A stretch of 64,000 nucleotides of DNA. It comes from Stenotrophomonas maltophilia (lineage in GTDB: Bacteria; Pseudomonadota; Gammaproteobacteria; Xanthomonadales; Xanthomonadaceae). The DNA lies in assembly GCF_006974125.1 (NCBI RefSeq), contig NZ_CP037858.1, positions 248,001-312,000 of the forward strand. Direction: 5' to 3'. Made by a program: the position numbers and the translations under genes. The notes below the pieces were generated by a model, which made no database searches, was not told where the DNA came from, and saw nothing but the letters and a program-made list of their open reading frames with translations. Of this stretch, positions 9,509-18,610 are shown piece after piece (within the stretch, counting starts at the first letter, position 1; every line of letters starts with the position of its first letter).

Positions 9509-9667
9509 CGCGCTTTGAAGCGCAGTACGAGGCAGTCCGCACATCCGAGGGCTCCTTCGGTCAGTAGAGCTGCAGCGGTTGCCGGGCGCATTGCGGGTTG
9601 GATGCAGCTGCCGGTGAAAAGGTTCAATGCGCCAGAACCGCTTCACCGATACGCCGCCGGGACCGGT

Positions 9668-11131
9668 TCATCGTCCGCGGATCCACGCTTCAAGTGCCGC
9701 GGTATCCCGCATGTCGCCGTCATAGCGACGATCCGGAACGTGCGGCTCATTCGAACCACGCACCCGACCTCGAAAGACCTTCATCGGCACGGAGATCCTT
9801 GCCAGGCCACCCGGCAGCCGCTCCGGCCTGACATCCATGTAGAGGCTGTCGGCCGAGGTTTCGACGCCTACCTGCTTCGCGCCCAGCCGCTTCCACAGAT
9901 CCAGTGCATCGAGGCAGGCCGAGCCGCACGACGCATCGGCCACGATCACCACCCTGCCCCTGCCCCTGCCCCTGCGTCCGGGTCCGGCCTGCTCTGCCTG
10001 CGCTACCGTGGCGGGCGGATCATTGGCGGGTTCCCGCCACAATGGCTGACCTTGCTCCCTCGCCTGCGCCATCCCTTCGGTCACGGTCCCCAGCATGCGA
10101 AGCAGTGCCGGTGATGCATCAGGCGCCTGCTTCAGCTTCTCCAGAAAGCCACGCAGCTGGGCGATGTTGGGCTCGGACGGCCGCCACTCCACCCAGCTGT
10201 CGTCACGCAATGTGTCCACAGCCCTGGCCCCCCAGATCAAGCGCGCCAGCACGATGCTCCAGTGCGACGAACCACCGGTGTTGCCGCGCACATCAAGCAC
10301 GACCAGGGGTGCGTTCTGCAATGCGTCGGCTGCAGGAGTGAGTTGCTGCAGCAGCCGGGTCAGCTGCCGGAAATTGTCCGCTGCGGGATCGGCGTTGAAG
10401 CTGCTGGTGGTGATCCAGTAGCCTGCGCCGCGCAACACGTGCCAGCCATTGGCTGGGCGGAAGGAGCGCCGTGTATCGTCCAGACGCGCCTTCCGCGCTT
10501 CCGGCCCCAGCGGTTTCCACTGCAGCAGATAGGCCGTGTCACGTGCATCAGCCCGGAAGGTGCACTCGCGTAGCGCCGGCACGAAGGGATTGCCCTGTTC
10601 AAGCAGCACCTCACCGCCATCGTGGATGCGGCTGGCCTGCAGGTTCCAGCGCCCGCTGAAGTCACCCACCCGGCGTGCAGCCAGCGTCTGCGCATCGATG
10701 CCGTCACAGGAAAGCAATCGAGCCCCCAGCGGCGGATGGCCCGGACCACCGTCGACGGTCATGACCACCTGCGCATCGCCGTCGAAGCCGGTCAGGAACC
10801 CGGGCCACTGCGTCGGAAGATCGGGCGCGTCGGCAAGCGCGTTGAGGCTGACGTGGCCGTCGTTGAAGGAGGCCGCGTAACTCTTCATGGCCCACCAGTA
10901 GCCCGCGAAGCTGTCGACTTTGGCCGCGCGCGCGCGGGCAAGTGCCGAGGCAGCCTCCAGCTGCGGAAGGAAACCGGGATTCCGCAGATCCACGGCGCCC
11001 GGATGACTACCGCGCATGGCCGCGTCGGCAGCGTCCAGATCCTTCGACAGCGTGTCCGACCAGGCGATCGGCGCACCCTGTGCGGTGGGCGCCGCAAGCA
11101 CCGCACCGAGCAGCAGCCCTGCAATGACCAT
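9668..11131 (-). CDS. S41 family peptidase (tail-specific protease type), exported
   Basis: 487 residues. The signal peptide MVIAGLLLGAVLAAPTAQG favours the ATG at 11131 over an upstream TTG at 11155. The body resembles the non-PDZ S41 peptidases: substrate-channel region APLVVLDVRGNTGGSSHWSI, then VVIVADASCGSACLDALDLWK, which carries the likely nucleophile Ser with an unusual Cys-rich surrounding, and a following helix DLWKRLGAKQVG. Transcribed in the same direction as the CocE-like gene, 87 bp downstream of it. Probably periplasmic. The natural substrate is unknown. Confidence 0.75.
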   Translation of the reverse strand: MVIAGLLLGAVLAAPTAQGAPIAWSDTLSKDLDAADAAMRGSHPGAVDLRNPGFLPQLEAASALARARAAKVDSFAGYWWAMKSYAASFNDGHVSLNALADAPDLPTQWPGFLTGFDGDAQVVMTVDGGPGHPPLGARLLSCDGIDAQTLAARRVGDFSGRWNLQASRIHDGGEVLLEQGNPFVPALRECTFRADARDTAYLLQWKPLGPEARKARLDDTRRSFRPANGWHVLRGAGYWITTSSFNADPAADNFRQLTRLLQQLTPAADALQNAPLVVLDVRGNTGGSSHWSIVLARLIWGARAVDTLRDDSWVEWRPSEPNIAQLRGFLEKLKQAPDASPALLRMLGTVTEGMAQAREQGQPLWREPANDPPATVAQAEQAGPGRRGRGRGRVVIVADASCGSACLDALDLWKRLGAKQVGVETSADSLYMDVRPERLPGGLARISVPMKVFRGRVRGSNEPHVPDRRYDGDMRDTAALEAWIRGR

Positions 11132-11218
11132 GGATTCATCCCATTCCCGGACCAAACGCCAGTCTCGCAGTTTTCCAGCCTGGCGTACCGCGCCCGCCGC
11201 AACGGGCGCGGCCTTCCA

Positions 11219-12793
11219 TCAATGCAGCGGCACCTTCAGCACCGAAGGCGCGTTGGCTGGCGAACTGAAGGTCACCGTGCCTCCCAACTGGCTGATACCC
11301 GAGTAGCGCAGATCCACCGTATCAACCACCAGGGTCAGGCGGCTGCCAGCCGGAATGTTCCAGCTGCTCGCTTCCAGGCGCAGGTCCAGCGTCTTCGGCT
11401 GGCCCGGCGTGACACCGCGCAGCGTGTAAGGCTTGTGGCTGATCAGCTGGCCATTGCCCAGCACATCCTCGGCATACAGGTAGGCATACAGCGTGGTGTT
11501 GGCGCGGCTGGGCGTGACGGTCAAGCGCACCTCCGGCGCGCCGTCCAGGCGTCGTGCACTCCACTGGACCGGCCCTTGCCAGACGCCTGCGGCGTTGCGG
11601 CCCACGAACGGAACATAGGCGCCTGGCGGCAGATTGATCATCTGCAGCGCGCCGGAGGCCATCGCCACGCCAGAATTGGCAGCGGTCAACAGGCCACTGC
11701 CGATACGGTAGTTCCAGCCGGTGCTGCTTCCACTTTCGGCCAGGCCTCCGGTGGGCAGCAGCAGCCCTTTGGGTGCGGTCAGCGCATAGCTGATGGCGCC
11801 GGCATTGGTCGCCTGCCAGTTCGGATACGTGCTCCAGCTGCCCTTCTGTGACTTCAGCTGCACCGCAGGCTGCCGGTCGATGCCATTGGCTTCACCCTTG
11901 AGGTAGTGGTCGAACCAGTCGCCAACCGAGTCGTAGACCTCGTTGGGAATGCCCAGTGCGCCAAAGGCTTCGTTGAGCGCGTGGTCGCCATGGCGCAGCT
12001 GCAGCTGCTTGGGGCCCTTCAGGCGGTTGAAGAAGTCCACCAGCTGGCCTGGCGGAAACAGGCTGTCGTTGAAGGCGTTGGCCAGGAACACCGCCGGCTG
12101 GTTGGCGTTGATCTCATCGATGCTGGCCCCGGGGCTGCGCTGCGCCGCCACAGGCAACAGTGAGTCCACCGCACCCTGGTAGTTGCCCCGCAGCACATTG
12201 CGGTTGATGGTGGCCAGTTCCGTTCCCGGACGGCCGGTGGCCAGGCCAGCCGCCACCAGCAGCGCGATTCCCTGTGCGCTCGGGGTGTCGTTGCTGTACA
12301 GCGAGGCCTGGAGATCGGCCCAGCCACTCAGTGCCGCCACCGCCTTGATGCGCGGGTCGCGTGCTGCGGCCAGCAGGCTGGTGCCGGCGCCGTACGAGAT
12401 GCCCGAGACGCCAACACGCGTGGGATCGGCCCGGGTGTTGTCCAGCGCCCAGTCGATCAGGGCGCTGACATCCTCGACCGTGGCCGGCCCGGCGATGTCG
12501 ATGCTGCCGCCCGATTCCCAGAAGCCACGCGAGCTGTAGCTGATCACCACGTAGCCACGGCGCGCCAACGACTGTGCCACCCCCACGTACTCCACGCTGG
12601 GCACCGCCCAGCTGCTGGGCATCACCAGCAGCGGGTAGCGGCCATTGCCCGCGTCCTGCGGTTCGATGACGAAGGCCCCGAGAGGCGTTCCATCCCAGCT
12701 GGGAATGGTGCGATGGGTGGTCTTGACCGTCGCCGCCCAGGCGGTGGGCGCCAGCCCGGTCAGCAGGATCAACAGCAGCAATACCTTGCGCAT
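11219..12793 (-). CDS. CocE/NonD (X-Pro dipeptidyl-peptidase, S15-like) hydrolase, exported
   Basis: 524 residues with signal peptide (MRKVLLLLILLTGLAPTAWA). The N-terminal alpha/beta-hydrolase domain carries the nucleophile elbow GVSGISYGAG, an acid in FLANAFNDSLFPPGQ and a base His in LRHGDHALNEAF. The last 200 residues form the jelly-roll typical of the CocE/X-Pro class (LPPGAYVPFVG, SRLTLVVDTVDLRY). The start at 12793 is chosen for its GGGGAGAGACGACG leader and clean signal peptide. Likely a periplasmic esterase or peptidase; substrate is not predictable. Confidence 0.78.
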   Translation of the reverse strand: MRKVLLLLILLTGLAPTAWAATVKTTHRTIPSWDGTPLGAFVIEPQDAGNGRYPLLVMPSSWAVPSVEYVGVAQSLARRGYVVISYSSRGFWESGGSIDIAGPATVEDVSALIDWALDNTRADPTRVGVSGISYGAGTSLLAAARDPRIKAVAALSGWADLQASLYSNDTPSAQGIALLVAAGLATGRPGTELATINRNVLRGNYQGAVDSLLPVAAQRSPGASIDEINANQPAVFLANAFNDSLFPPGQLVDFFNRLKGPKQLQLRHGDHALNEAFGALGIPNEVYDSVGDWFDHYLKGEANGIDRQPAVQLKSQKGSWSTYPNWQATNAGAISYALTAPKGLLLPTGGLAESGSSTGWNYRIGSGLLTAANSGVAMASGALQMINLPPGAYVPFVGRNAAGVWQGPVQWSARRLDGAPEVRLTVTPSRANTTLYAYLYAEDVLGNGQLISHKPYTLRGVTPGQPKTLDLRLEASSWNIPAGSRLTLVVDTVDLRYSGISQLGGTVTFSSPANAPSVLKVPLH

Positions 12794-13150
12794 CGTCGTC
12801 TCTCCCCGTCGGTGGTGGTGCAACGGGTCGGACCGTACCAGTGCGAATGGTGGCTGGCACCTTGCGACGCAGCAAAGTGGTGGTTGCGTCGCGCCTACTA
12901 TTGGAACAGGGCCATGACGGCTCCTTCCCGAGAATGGAGGGCGTCACCGAGCTTCCCCCCCCAGCTGCGGCGCCGAGACGCGGCGACTGGAAAGCCCTGT
13001 TCGTGCAGCCGACCGGAACGACCCCCACACGAGGCGGTGCCTGGTCGTTGGGTTTCAATGGCGCGGACGAGCCGGGCTCTCAAGGAGAGAGCCGCAGTAG
13101 CGACCATGGACTGCGGCCCTCCAGTACAGCGCACCCGGCGGAAGCCCACG
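12794..13150 (-). other. long leader/intergenic element upstream of the CocE-like gene, with a 5-codon mini-ORF
   Basis: 357 bp lie between the CocE-like gene and the protease gene. ORFs run through several frames here on both strands without protein-like character. Within it, on the minus strand at 12898-12915, ATG GCC CTG TTC CAA TAG (M-A-L-F-Q) follows a canonical AAGGAG at 5-nt spacing, about 100 nt before the CocE-like start. The translations here resemble short 'hypothetical' ORFs I recall recurring in xanthomonad intergenic regions, so a repeated non-coding or leader element is possible. That recollection is unverified. Confidence 0.35.
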
Positions 13151-14635
13151 TCAAAAGACAGAGCAGTTGACCTTGTGTTCCACTGCTGACGTTTGCACGC
13201 CGGACGCGTCCTTCAGTGAACTCCGCAGGATAGCGGTCATGGGCGGGCTATCCCACCACAGCCCATCGATGAGCTGACACGCCCACGCGTAGACAAACGG
13301 CGTCTGGATCTTTTCAGGGAACTCGAACGACCACGTCCCGCAGGGCTGTGATGGAAGGCAGTTGACAGACGTGATGGAGAGCGTCAGGGGAAATTTGGGT
13401 TTACCCCGAAAATCGATCGCCACGGGAATGTCCGACGCATAGCGCCCTGATACTTCGTCGATTTTCTCGATCTCGAACGATTCGGTAAGTACCGCCAGGC
13501 CCAAGGAGGAGATGCGCTCGATGGGCATGTAGAACAGATCATTCCTGTATGGCGTTCCTGGTTCTCCGCGTCCGTGGACGATGCCCGCCGCTGCATTTCC
13601 GACGAATACCGGACCGCCGCTGTCGCCGCCCACTGACATTGCTTCGCCGGTCGTGCTGCTGGCGCGGATGTAGTTGCCGATCACGTTGTTGTGGATCGAA
13701 TGCGAGTTCTTGTCGATAATCGTGCCGCACATGTAATGGCCCGCATATCCGCTCTTGCAGATGGATGCGCCCACAGGAAGCGAAGCAGATGCCAAGGTGC
13801 TGGTGATGTCCACTGTCGACGTCGGTCCGGCAACCAGCTCGATCTGGTTCTTCTGGACCTGGCGTGCACCCGAACTCGGCTCCTTGTGCCACTGCACATC
13901 GAAGTCCCCCTGGTTGTTCTCGGCCTGGAATACAAGTGGTGCGGACAGGCCGACGTAGGCCACCGCATTGTCACAATGACCGGCAGTTGTAACGCCGAGC
14001 TCGTGATCGGCATCGAAGACGTTGAAGCCCGTGGTGCAGTCCTGCGCAGGCCCGTTGATCCGGTGCCCTCCGGAAATGGCAGTGGTTTCCACGAAGCCGG
14101 CAGTTGGCAGTATCTCGACGAAATCAACGGCACGCAGCAAATGCCGCATTGCGCGGGCTGCGCTGTCAACATTCTTGACGTGGAATGTAACCATCGATCG
14201 CTTGATATCGATCCCTGACAGAAATTCGATGCCTGCGGAGCGCAACTGCGCGTCTCCTTCATCTTGCACCGCGAGCATCATCTCCAGTGATTGAGGGGCG
14301 ATCTCTGCCTTATAGCGTAGATCCGTAGTGAAACCCTGCAGCGTGTGTGCAGGCGTGGACGTGAACTTCACCACCACGCGGAAATCGGGCATATGCTCGA
14401 TGTAAAGGCCCGCGAACGTATCTGGATGCAGGGTCTGCAACTGTCTTTCGAGCTGCCCCGCCATCACCGTGGCCGACTGTCGCTGGGCCGCCTCTCTTTC
14501 TGTCACGCCATACGCGCGCGAATAGGAGTAGGTCGATGGGTTGATGTTGCCGGTTGTCGCAGACACCGAAAAGGCCAGGGGCAGAAGAAGCACTCCCGCC
14601 ACTCCCTGCATTCTCCTCCAACGTTGCTTGCGCAT
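13151..14635 (-). CDS. secreted trypsin-like (S1, streptogrisin/alpha-lytic type) serine protease
   Basis: 494 residues: signal peptide (VAGVLLLPLAFSVSA), a pro-region of about 150 residues, then a chymotrypsin-fold protease with His in LGVTTAGHCDN, a likely Asp in QGDFDVQWHK and the nucleophile in SVGGDSGGPVFVG. Pro-domain plus GDSGGP architecture fits S1E streptogrisin/alpha-lytic-like proteases known from Stenotrophomonas and Lysobacter. A C-terminal extension of about 110 residues containing four Cys follows. The start at 14635 (not 14677) is chosen because AAGGAG lies 7 nt upstream. Codon use looks less strongly GC-rich than neighbours, hinting at a different history. Confidence 0.85.
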   Translation of the reverse strand: MRKQRWRRMQGVAGVLLLPLAFSVSATTGNINPSTYSYSRAYGVTEREAAQRQSATVMAGQLERQLQTLHPDTFAGLYIEHMPDFRVVVKFTSTPAHTLQGFTTDLRYKAEIAPQSLEMMLAVQDEGDAQLRSAGIEFLSGIDIKRSMVTFHVKNVDSAARAMRHLLRAVDFVEILPTAGFVETTAISGGHRINGPAQDCTTGFNVFDADHELGVTTAGHCDNAVAYVGLSAPLVFQAENNQGDFDVQWHKEPSSGARQVQKNQIELVAGPTSTVDITSTLASASLPVGASICKSGYAGHYMCGTIIDKNSHSIHNNVIGNYIRASSTTGEAMSVGGDSGGPVFVGNAAAGIVHGRGEPGTPYRNDLFYMPIERISSLGLAVLTESFEIEKIDEVSGRYASDIPVAIDFRGKPKFPLTLSITSVNCLPSQPCGTWSFEFPEKIQTPFVYAWACQLIDGLWWDSPPMTAILRSSLKDASGVQTSAVEHKVNCSVF

Positions 14636-14724
14636 TACCCCGCTCCTTGTTCTCTGAAAGGTGGACTTCCTCTTCATGCCCGTGTTGCCGGGCCAGAATT
14701 CATGTGAAGAAAGCGATCGGGTAC

Positions 14725-14743
14725 GTCAACGGGATACGTTGAC
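14725..14743. promoter_or_regulatory. GTCAACG-N5-CGTTGAC palindrome upstream of the protease gene
   Basis: A perfect 7-bp inverted repeat with 5-nt spacing lies about 90 bp upstream of the serine protease start. Size and symmetry suit a dimeric repressor operator. The cognate regulator is unknown; inference only. Confidence 0.35.
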
Positions 14744-15448
14744 CAACATGCCGGCGATGAGTGGATTCGTGCTCAAGCACTACTGCATCGACAGGGCCTT
14801 GCAGGTTTCCAGCTGAGCAGGCTCTTTCCGCCGGCGAAGGCCGGAGAGAGCCGGGCTGGACGATGTGACCGGGCGAACGCGGTCATGCGCACCGCCTGAT
14901 GGGGCCTGTGCACGAGAGAAGCTGAAAGGAATCCGGCCAGCGCCACCCGGGACAGTGGCCGCGACACGGCATACGACGCGATTTTCGAACTGCGCGCATC
15001 TCCAATCTCCCTCCTTGGATGCACCTGGTCCCGCTTGCGCGGTCCATTCGTGCTGGAAGCCCGGCGTCCTTGGGCGAAGCTTAGCCTGAACACATCAGTG
15101 GAAATGCGACATCAATTCCAGATTGGTGACAGTTCGAATTCCGCTTGAAGAAGGCAATCGACGGCGTACTGCGAGACCATCTGCACCTAGCACGCGTACG
15201 TTGCACCCACGCGCCGCGTGATCTGACATCTCTCCAGTGCTTGCGGGCGGTCACAGCTTCGGCTTTTCCTCGTTGACCAAAAGACGACAGCTTGTGACGC
15301 TTACGGCACCGCAGGGCCTCCGCAGCCCAACAACGCGGTCACGTCCCACCGCAATCCGCCGCACCCGACTCCGCACCGTCTCCCCATGACCGGCCCTGCC
15401 AGGTCGAGGCGGACGGCTGCGCCCTGAACTTTCTGCTGGAGAACCGCA
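14744..15448. other. 705-bp spacer, no supported gene
   Basis: Between the divergent serine protease and endonuclease genes no ORF has coding character: candidates at 14773-15093 (-) and 14865-15089 (+) are Arg/Pro/Ser-rich shadow-like frames without good start sites. An imperfect inverted repeat (GCTCTTTCCG/GGAGAGAGC) lies near 14819-14851, and a bulged repeat GTCACAGCT/AGCTTGTGAC near 15252-15300. It presumably carries the two divergent promoters. Confidence 0.4.
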
Positions 15449-16189
15449 ATGCGCCTTGCAAGCTTCTTCTTCACGTTCGTCCTCAGTGCTTTCGCCGGCG
15501 CTGCCCAGGCCCAGGTCGTCACCCTCAACAAGGGCGGCTTCGTGCTCACCTATGACTGCAGCATCCACAGCGCCACCCGCTACGAGTACACGCTCACCGC
15601 CGATACCGGTTCCGCCGCACGGCCGTCCAGTTTCTACAAGGACCCGGACCTGCCGGCAGGCTGCCTCGGCCAGGCCAGTACCGCCTCCTACGCCAGCATC
15701 AAGTCCGGTTATGACCGTGGCCATCTGGTCACGTCCAACCACATGGATTACAACGCGACCTACATCCGCCGCGCCAACTACATGACCAACATCGTTCCGC
15801 AGGTGTCCAGCTTCAACCAGGGCATCTGGGTGAAGGCCGAGAACGTGGCCGAGTGCTACCGCGACATCGCGCCGGTGGATGTCTACGGTGGCGTGGTCTA
15901 CGGCGATGCGGCCAACGACTATTTCCTGGCCAGCCACGGCATCCCGACGCCGGAGTTCTTCTGGAAGACGATCATCACCCGCGACCCGAATACGGGAACC
16001 GCCAAGGCGATCAGCTGGATCATCCCCAACGAGGCCAACCTGGGCAGCCTGGACAACTACCTGGTGACGATTGCCGATCTGGAGGAGCTGCTGGGCGCCA
16101 GCTACGTGGCGATCAACGCACCGGCCTCGCTGAAGAACATGCTACCGGCCACCACCTGGCCGCAGCCGGCCGGGTGTGACCTGGGCTGA
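15449..16189 (+). CDS. secreted DNA/RNA non-specific endonuclease
   Basis: 246 residues with signal peptide MRLASFFFTFVLSAFAGAAQA. It belongs to the beta-beta-alpha-metal NUC1/Serratia-type nuclease family: the active-site DRGH motif occurs in SGYDRGHLVTSNHMD, and the Asn/Gln helix that binds the metal follows in NYMTNIVPQVSSFNQGIW. Length matches secreted members. The ATG is preceded by CTGGAG. Probably used to degrade extracellular nucleic acids for nutrition or competition. No immunity gene is adjacent, as expected for an exported enzyme kept inactive by disulfides or export. Confidence 0.88.
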   Translation: MRLASFFFTFVLSAFAGAAQAQVVTLNKGGFVLTYDCSIHSATRYEYTLTADTGSAARPSSFYKDPDLPAGCLGQASTASYASIKSGYDRGHLVTSNHMDYNATYIRRANYMTNIVPQVSSFNQGIWVKAENVAECYRDIAPVDVYGGVVYGDAANDYFLASHGIPTPEFFWKTIITRDPNTGTAKAISWIIPNEANLGSLDNYLVTIADLEELLGASYVAINAPASLKNMLPATTWPQPAGCDLG

Positions 16190-16207
16190 TCGGCGGGCAG
16201 AGGAACG

Positions 16208-17113
16208 TCACGATGCCTGTACGCGCAGCCATCGTGACGCCAGCACTCTGGTCAGCAGGAGCTGCACTGCAGCGCCGACGACGGTGGCAACGACAAGCCC
16301 GCGACCTATCGTCGGCGCCCCAGCGGACAGCGCTCGCAGCAGATAAGCCATGCTGGCCAGGATGATCAGCAGCGTCGTGGCAAGCAGGATCAGCGACACC
16401 CCCATCCTGCGCGCCATCGATACGGGTTCTGGCGACGGCGCACTGGCCCACAGCCCGACAAACGTGGCCAGCGCGCAGGCGATCAGCAGGATCAGGCTCG
16501 CAATCTGCAGCTGCGCGGCGCCGTCGGCAACGGGCATGATGAACTCGCCTGGCGAGAATCCCACCGGCAGCTGCGCCACCAGGATGGGGAGCAGGCAGCT
16601 GCCGGCCACCAGCGTCACTGCGCCGGCGATGCTGGCACTGATGAGATGATGGTGCCTGCCCTCGGCACGTACGCGCCGCTGCATCAGCAGCGCTGGCACC
16701 AATGCCAGCAGCGTGAGAAGCAGTGCATGCGCAAGCATGCCCAGACTGATGGCGGCGACGCTGTAGACGGGAAACTGCGCCTGCGCCAGTGGAATGCGTA
16801 TCGCGCGATCCAGCACGATCAGCAACCCGAAAAAGGCGACCGAAGCGATCAGCGGGTGCCGGATCCGTAGCGCGCCGCGACGCCCGAACAGCAGCATCGA
16901 CACCAGTACCGCCGCTCCGGCGAAGAGACTCAGCCTGAAACCGAGCTCCGCCAGCGCGTAGCCGATTTCACGTGAGGCCTCGGGCGGCCCCAGGTGGTAC
17001 CCGAGTTCGACCAGGCGGAGGGCTACGGGCAGATGCAGGCAGAGCACGTACAGCTTGGCGGCCATCGCGAACTGGATGGGGTACGCACTGAAGAATGATC
17101 GCAATCGGTTCAA
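16208..17113 (-). CDS. multi-pass membrane protein, unknown function
   Basis: 301 residues with about eight hydrophobic segments, for example AAVLVSMLLFG, SVAFFGLLIVL, ALLLTLLALVPALLM, IASLILLIACALATFVGLWA, GVSLILLATTLLIILASMAYLL and a C-terminal VVATVVGAAVQLLL. No cofactor or catalytic motif was recognised; the segment layout slightly resembles DUF2975-type small membrane proteins, but I cannot support a family name. Tail-to-tail with the nuclease gene (18-bp gap) and divergent from the HAD phosphatase gene. Confidence 0.7.
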   Translation of the reverse strand: MNRLRSFFSAYPIQFAMAAKLYVLCLHLPVALRLVELGYHLGPPEASREIGYALAELGFRLSLFAGAAVLVSMLLFGRRGALRIRHPLIASVAFFGLLIVLDRAIRIPLAQAQFPVYSVAAISLGMLAHALLLTLLALVPALLMQRRVRAEGRHHHLISASIAGAVTLVAGSCLLPILVAQLPVGFSPGEFIMPVADGAAQLQIASLILLIACALATFVGLWASAPSPEPVSMARRMGVSLILLATTLLIILASMAYLLRALSAGAPTIGRGLVVATVVGAAVQLLLTRVLASRWLRVQAS

Positions 17114-17244
17114 GGCGTATTCCCGTGCAGGCGCTGGGCGGGGTGGCCCGGCAGTCTAGCGTTCCTGTGGCCCGCGTGCCCTGCCCGTCCCGCTATGGGA
17201 AAATAGCGGGCACGTCGCCCCTTTGGCTGTTCCCGGAGTAGTAG

Positions 17245-17940
17245 ATGTCCCGTTTCCCCTTCGATGCCGTGCTGTTCGACTGCGACGGCGTACTGGTCGA
17301 TTCCGAGCCGCTGGTGGCCCGTGTGCTCTCGGAAATGCTGACCGCACGCGGCTGGCCGCTGACCCCGGCGCAGGCGGGTGAGGTTTTCCTGGGCCAATCC
17401 GTGGCCCATCTGGCCGGGCTGATCGCAGAACGCACCGGCAAGCCGTTCACCGAGCAATGGCTGGAGGAATTCCGCCAGCAGCGCAACCGTGCGCTGGAGC
17501 AGGACCTTGAGGCGATCCAGGGGGCACCCGAGGCCGTGCGTGCGATTGCCGCGGCCACCGGCGGGCGGATTGCCTGCGCTTCCGGTGCCGACCTGTTCAA
17601 GGTGAAGCTGCAGCTGGGCAAGGTCGGCATCCTCGATGCCTTCGGCGACCACGTCTTCAGCGGCCAGGACATGCCGCGGACCAAACCCCACCCGGACGTG
17701 TATCTGGCCGCTGCCGCTGCACTGGGCGTGGACCCGGCCCGCTGTGCGGTGATCGAAGACACGGTCACCGGCGCAACCGCCGGCGTCGCGGCGGGTGCGA
17801 CCGTGTTTGGTTTCAGCGAGGGCGGCCCGCACCACAGCACGCCGGAAGCCCTGCGTGCTGCGGGTGCGAAGGTGATCTTCCAGCGCATGGACCAGCTGCC
17901 CGCATTGCTTGCGGCCTACGCCGCCGACGCAGCCGCCTGA
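17245..17940 (+). CDS. HAD-superfamily hydrolase, beta-phosphoglucomutase/phosphatase-like
   Basis: 231 residues, HAD subfamily IA. Motif I is FDCDGVLVDSE with nucleophile D12 and acid D14, motif II Ser in ACASGAD, motif III Lys in PRTKPHPDVYL, motif IV Asp pair in AVIEDTVTGATAG. The helical cap lies between residues 18 and 85. The DGVLVDSE..PHPDVYL style is that of phosphatases on small phosphosugars (YieH/6-phosphogluconate phosphatase or beta-PGM-like). Ends 7 bp before the convergent 76-residue membrane protein gene. Confidence 0.87.
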   Translation: MSRFPFDAVLFDCDGVLVDSEPLVARVLSEMLTARGWPLTPAQAGEVFLGQSVAHLAGLIAERTGKPFTEQWLEEFRQQRNRALEQDLEAIQGAPEAVRAIAAATGGRIACASGADLFKVKLQLGKVGILDAFGDHVFSGQDMPRTKPHPDVYLAAAAALGVDPARCAVIEDTVTGATAGVAAGATVFGFSEGGPHHSTPEALRAAGAKVIFQRMDQLPALLAAYAADAAA

Positions 17941-17947
17941 GGCAGCC

Positions 17948-18178
17948 TCAGCCCGCAGCGCCCAGCGCGGCGTTGCGGCGCTTCCCGGCGTAGTGCAGCA
18001 CGAACAGGTACAGGCCGGTGAACAGCTGCAGGAACAGTGGCGGCAGCGGCGAATAGGTGATCCACGCTGCAGGCTCGCCCTGCCCCAGCCCGCGAACGGC
18101 GAAGTTGGCAATCACCGCCAGGGTGAAGACGATCGAGGTCCAGCGATGCACGGGCCGCGCCCAGCCACCCCGGTTCAT
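17948..18178 (-). CDS. small membrane protein, two TM segments
   Basis: 76 residues with two predicted transmembrane helices (SIVFTLAVIANFAVRGLG and PLFLQLFTGLYLFVLHYAG) and a Lys/Arg-rich C-terminus. It starts with ATGA overlapping the stop of the VOC gene, so it is the last gene of a four-gene minus-strand operon (LysR, AraC, VOC, membrane protein). Similar small proteins are often co-transcribed with VOC proteins, but I recognise no function. Confidence 0.7.
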   Translation of the reverse strand: MNRGGWARPVHRWTSIVFTLAVIANFAVRGLGQGEPAAWITYSPLPPLFLQLFTGLYLFVLHYAGKRRNAALGAAG

Positions 18179-18600
18179 TGCCGGCGCCTCGCTTGGGAGC
18201 GGGCTTCGATCATCTTCCAGCCATTGCCGGAGGGGTCACGGAATCCGGCATCGACGGCGCCGTAGCGTTCGACCGGCTCCTGGGTGAACTCCACGCCCTG
18301 CGCCAGCCATTGCGTGTAGCGCGCCTGGCAATCGTCCACGGCCAGCACCAGCGGCGGCATTGCGCCCTTGGCCACCAGCTGCTGCAGCGCCTGCGCGGTG
18401 GCGGCATCGTGGGTGGGCGGACCGGGCACGAACAGGCCCAGCTGGAATCCGTCCTGGCCGGGGCTGCGTACCGTCAGCCAGCGGTAGCTGCCATTGCGCA
18501 CGTCGGTGTGCACTTCAAAGCCGAGCGTGCCGACGTAGAACGCGAGTGCTTCATCCTGGTCGCGCACATACAGGCCGACCGTGTTCACAGTGTTTGTCAT
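18175..18600 (-). CDS. VOC-family (glyoxalase/bleomycin-resistance fold) protein
   Basis: 141 residues: beta-alpha-beta-beta-beta modules typical of the vicinal-oxygen-chelate superfamily, with TVGLYVRDQDEALAFYVGTLGFEVHTD at the N-terminus and GFRDPSGNGWKMIEA at the C-terminus, where the metal-ligand Glu usually falls. The start at 18600 is chosen for GGGAGGTCCC just upstream, rather than 18642, which lies inside the AraC gene. It shares an operon with AraC and LysR regulators. Substrate unknown; close relatives are generic dioxygenase-like proteins. Confidence 0.85.
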   Translation of the reverse strand: MTNTVNTVGLYVRDQDEALAFYVGTLGFEVHTDVRNGSYRWLTVRSPGQDGFQLGLFVPGPPTHDAATAQALQQLVAKGAMPPLVLAVDDCQARYTQWLAQGVEFTQEPVERYGAVDAGFRDPSGNGWKMIEARSQARRRQ

Positions 18601-18610
18601 GGGACCTCCC

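Noticed and set aside
12114..13189. ORFs of 314 (-) and 158 (+) residues over the CocE-protease spacer
   Set aside because: They run partly antisense or out of frame over the CocE gene and have no start signals; treated as a non-coding element.
15252..15300. Bulged inverted repeat GTCACAGCT/AGCTTGTGAC as a regulatory RNA
   Set aside because: The arms are short and bulged and the loop is long; no other evidence.
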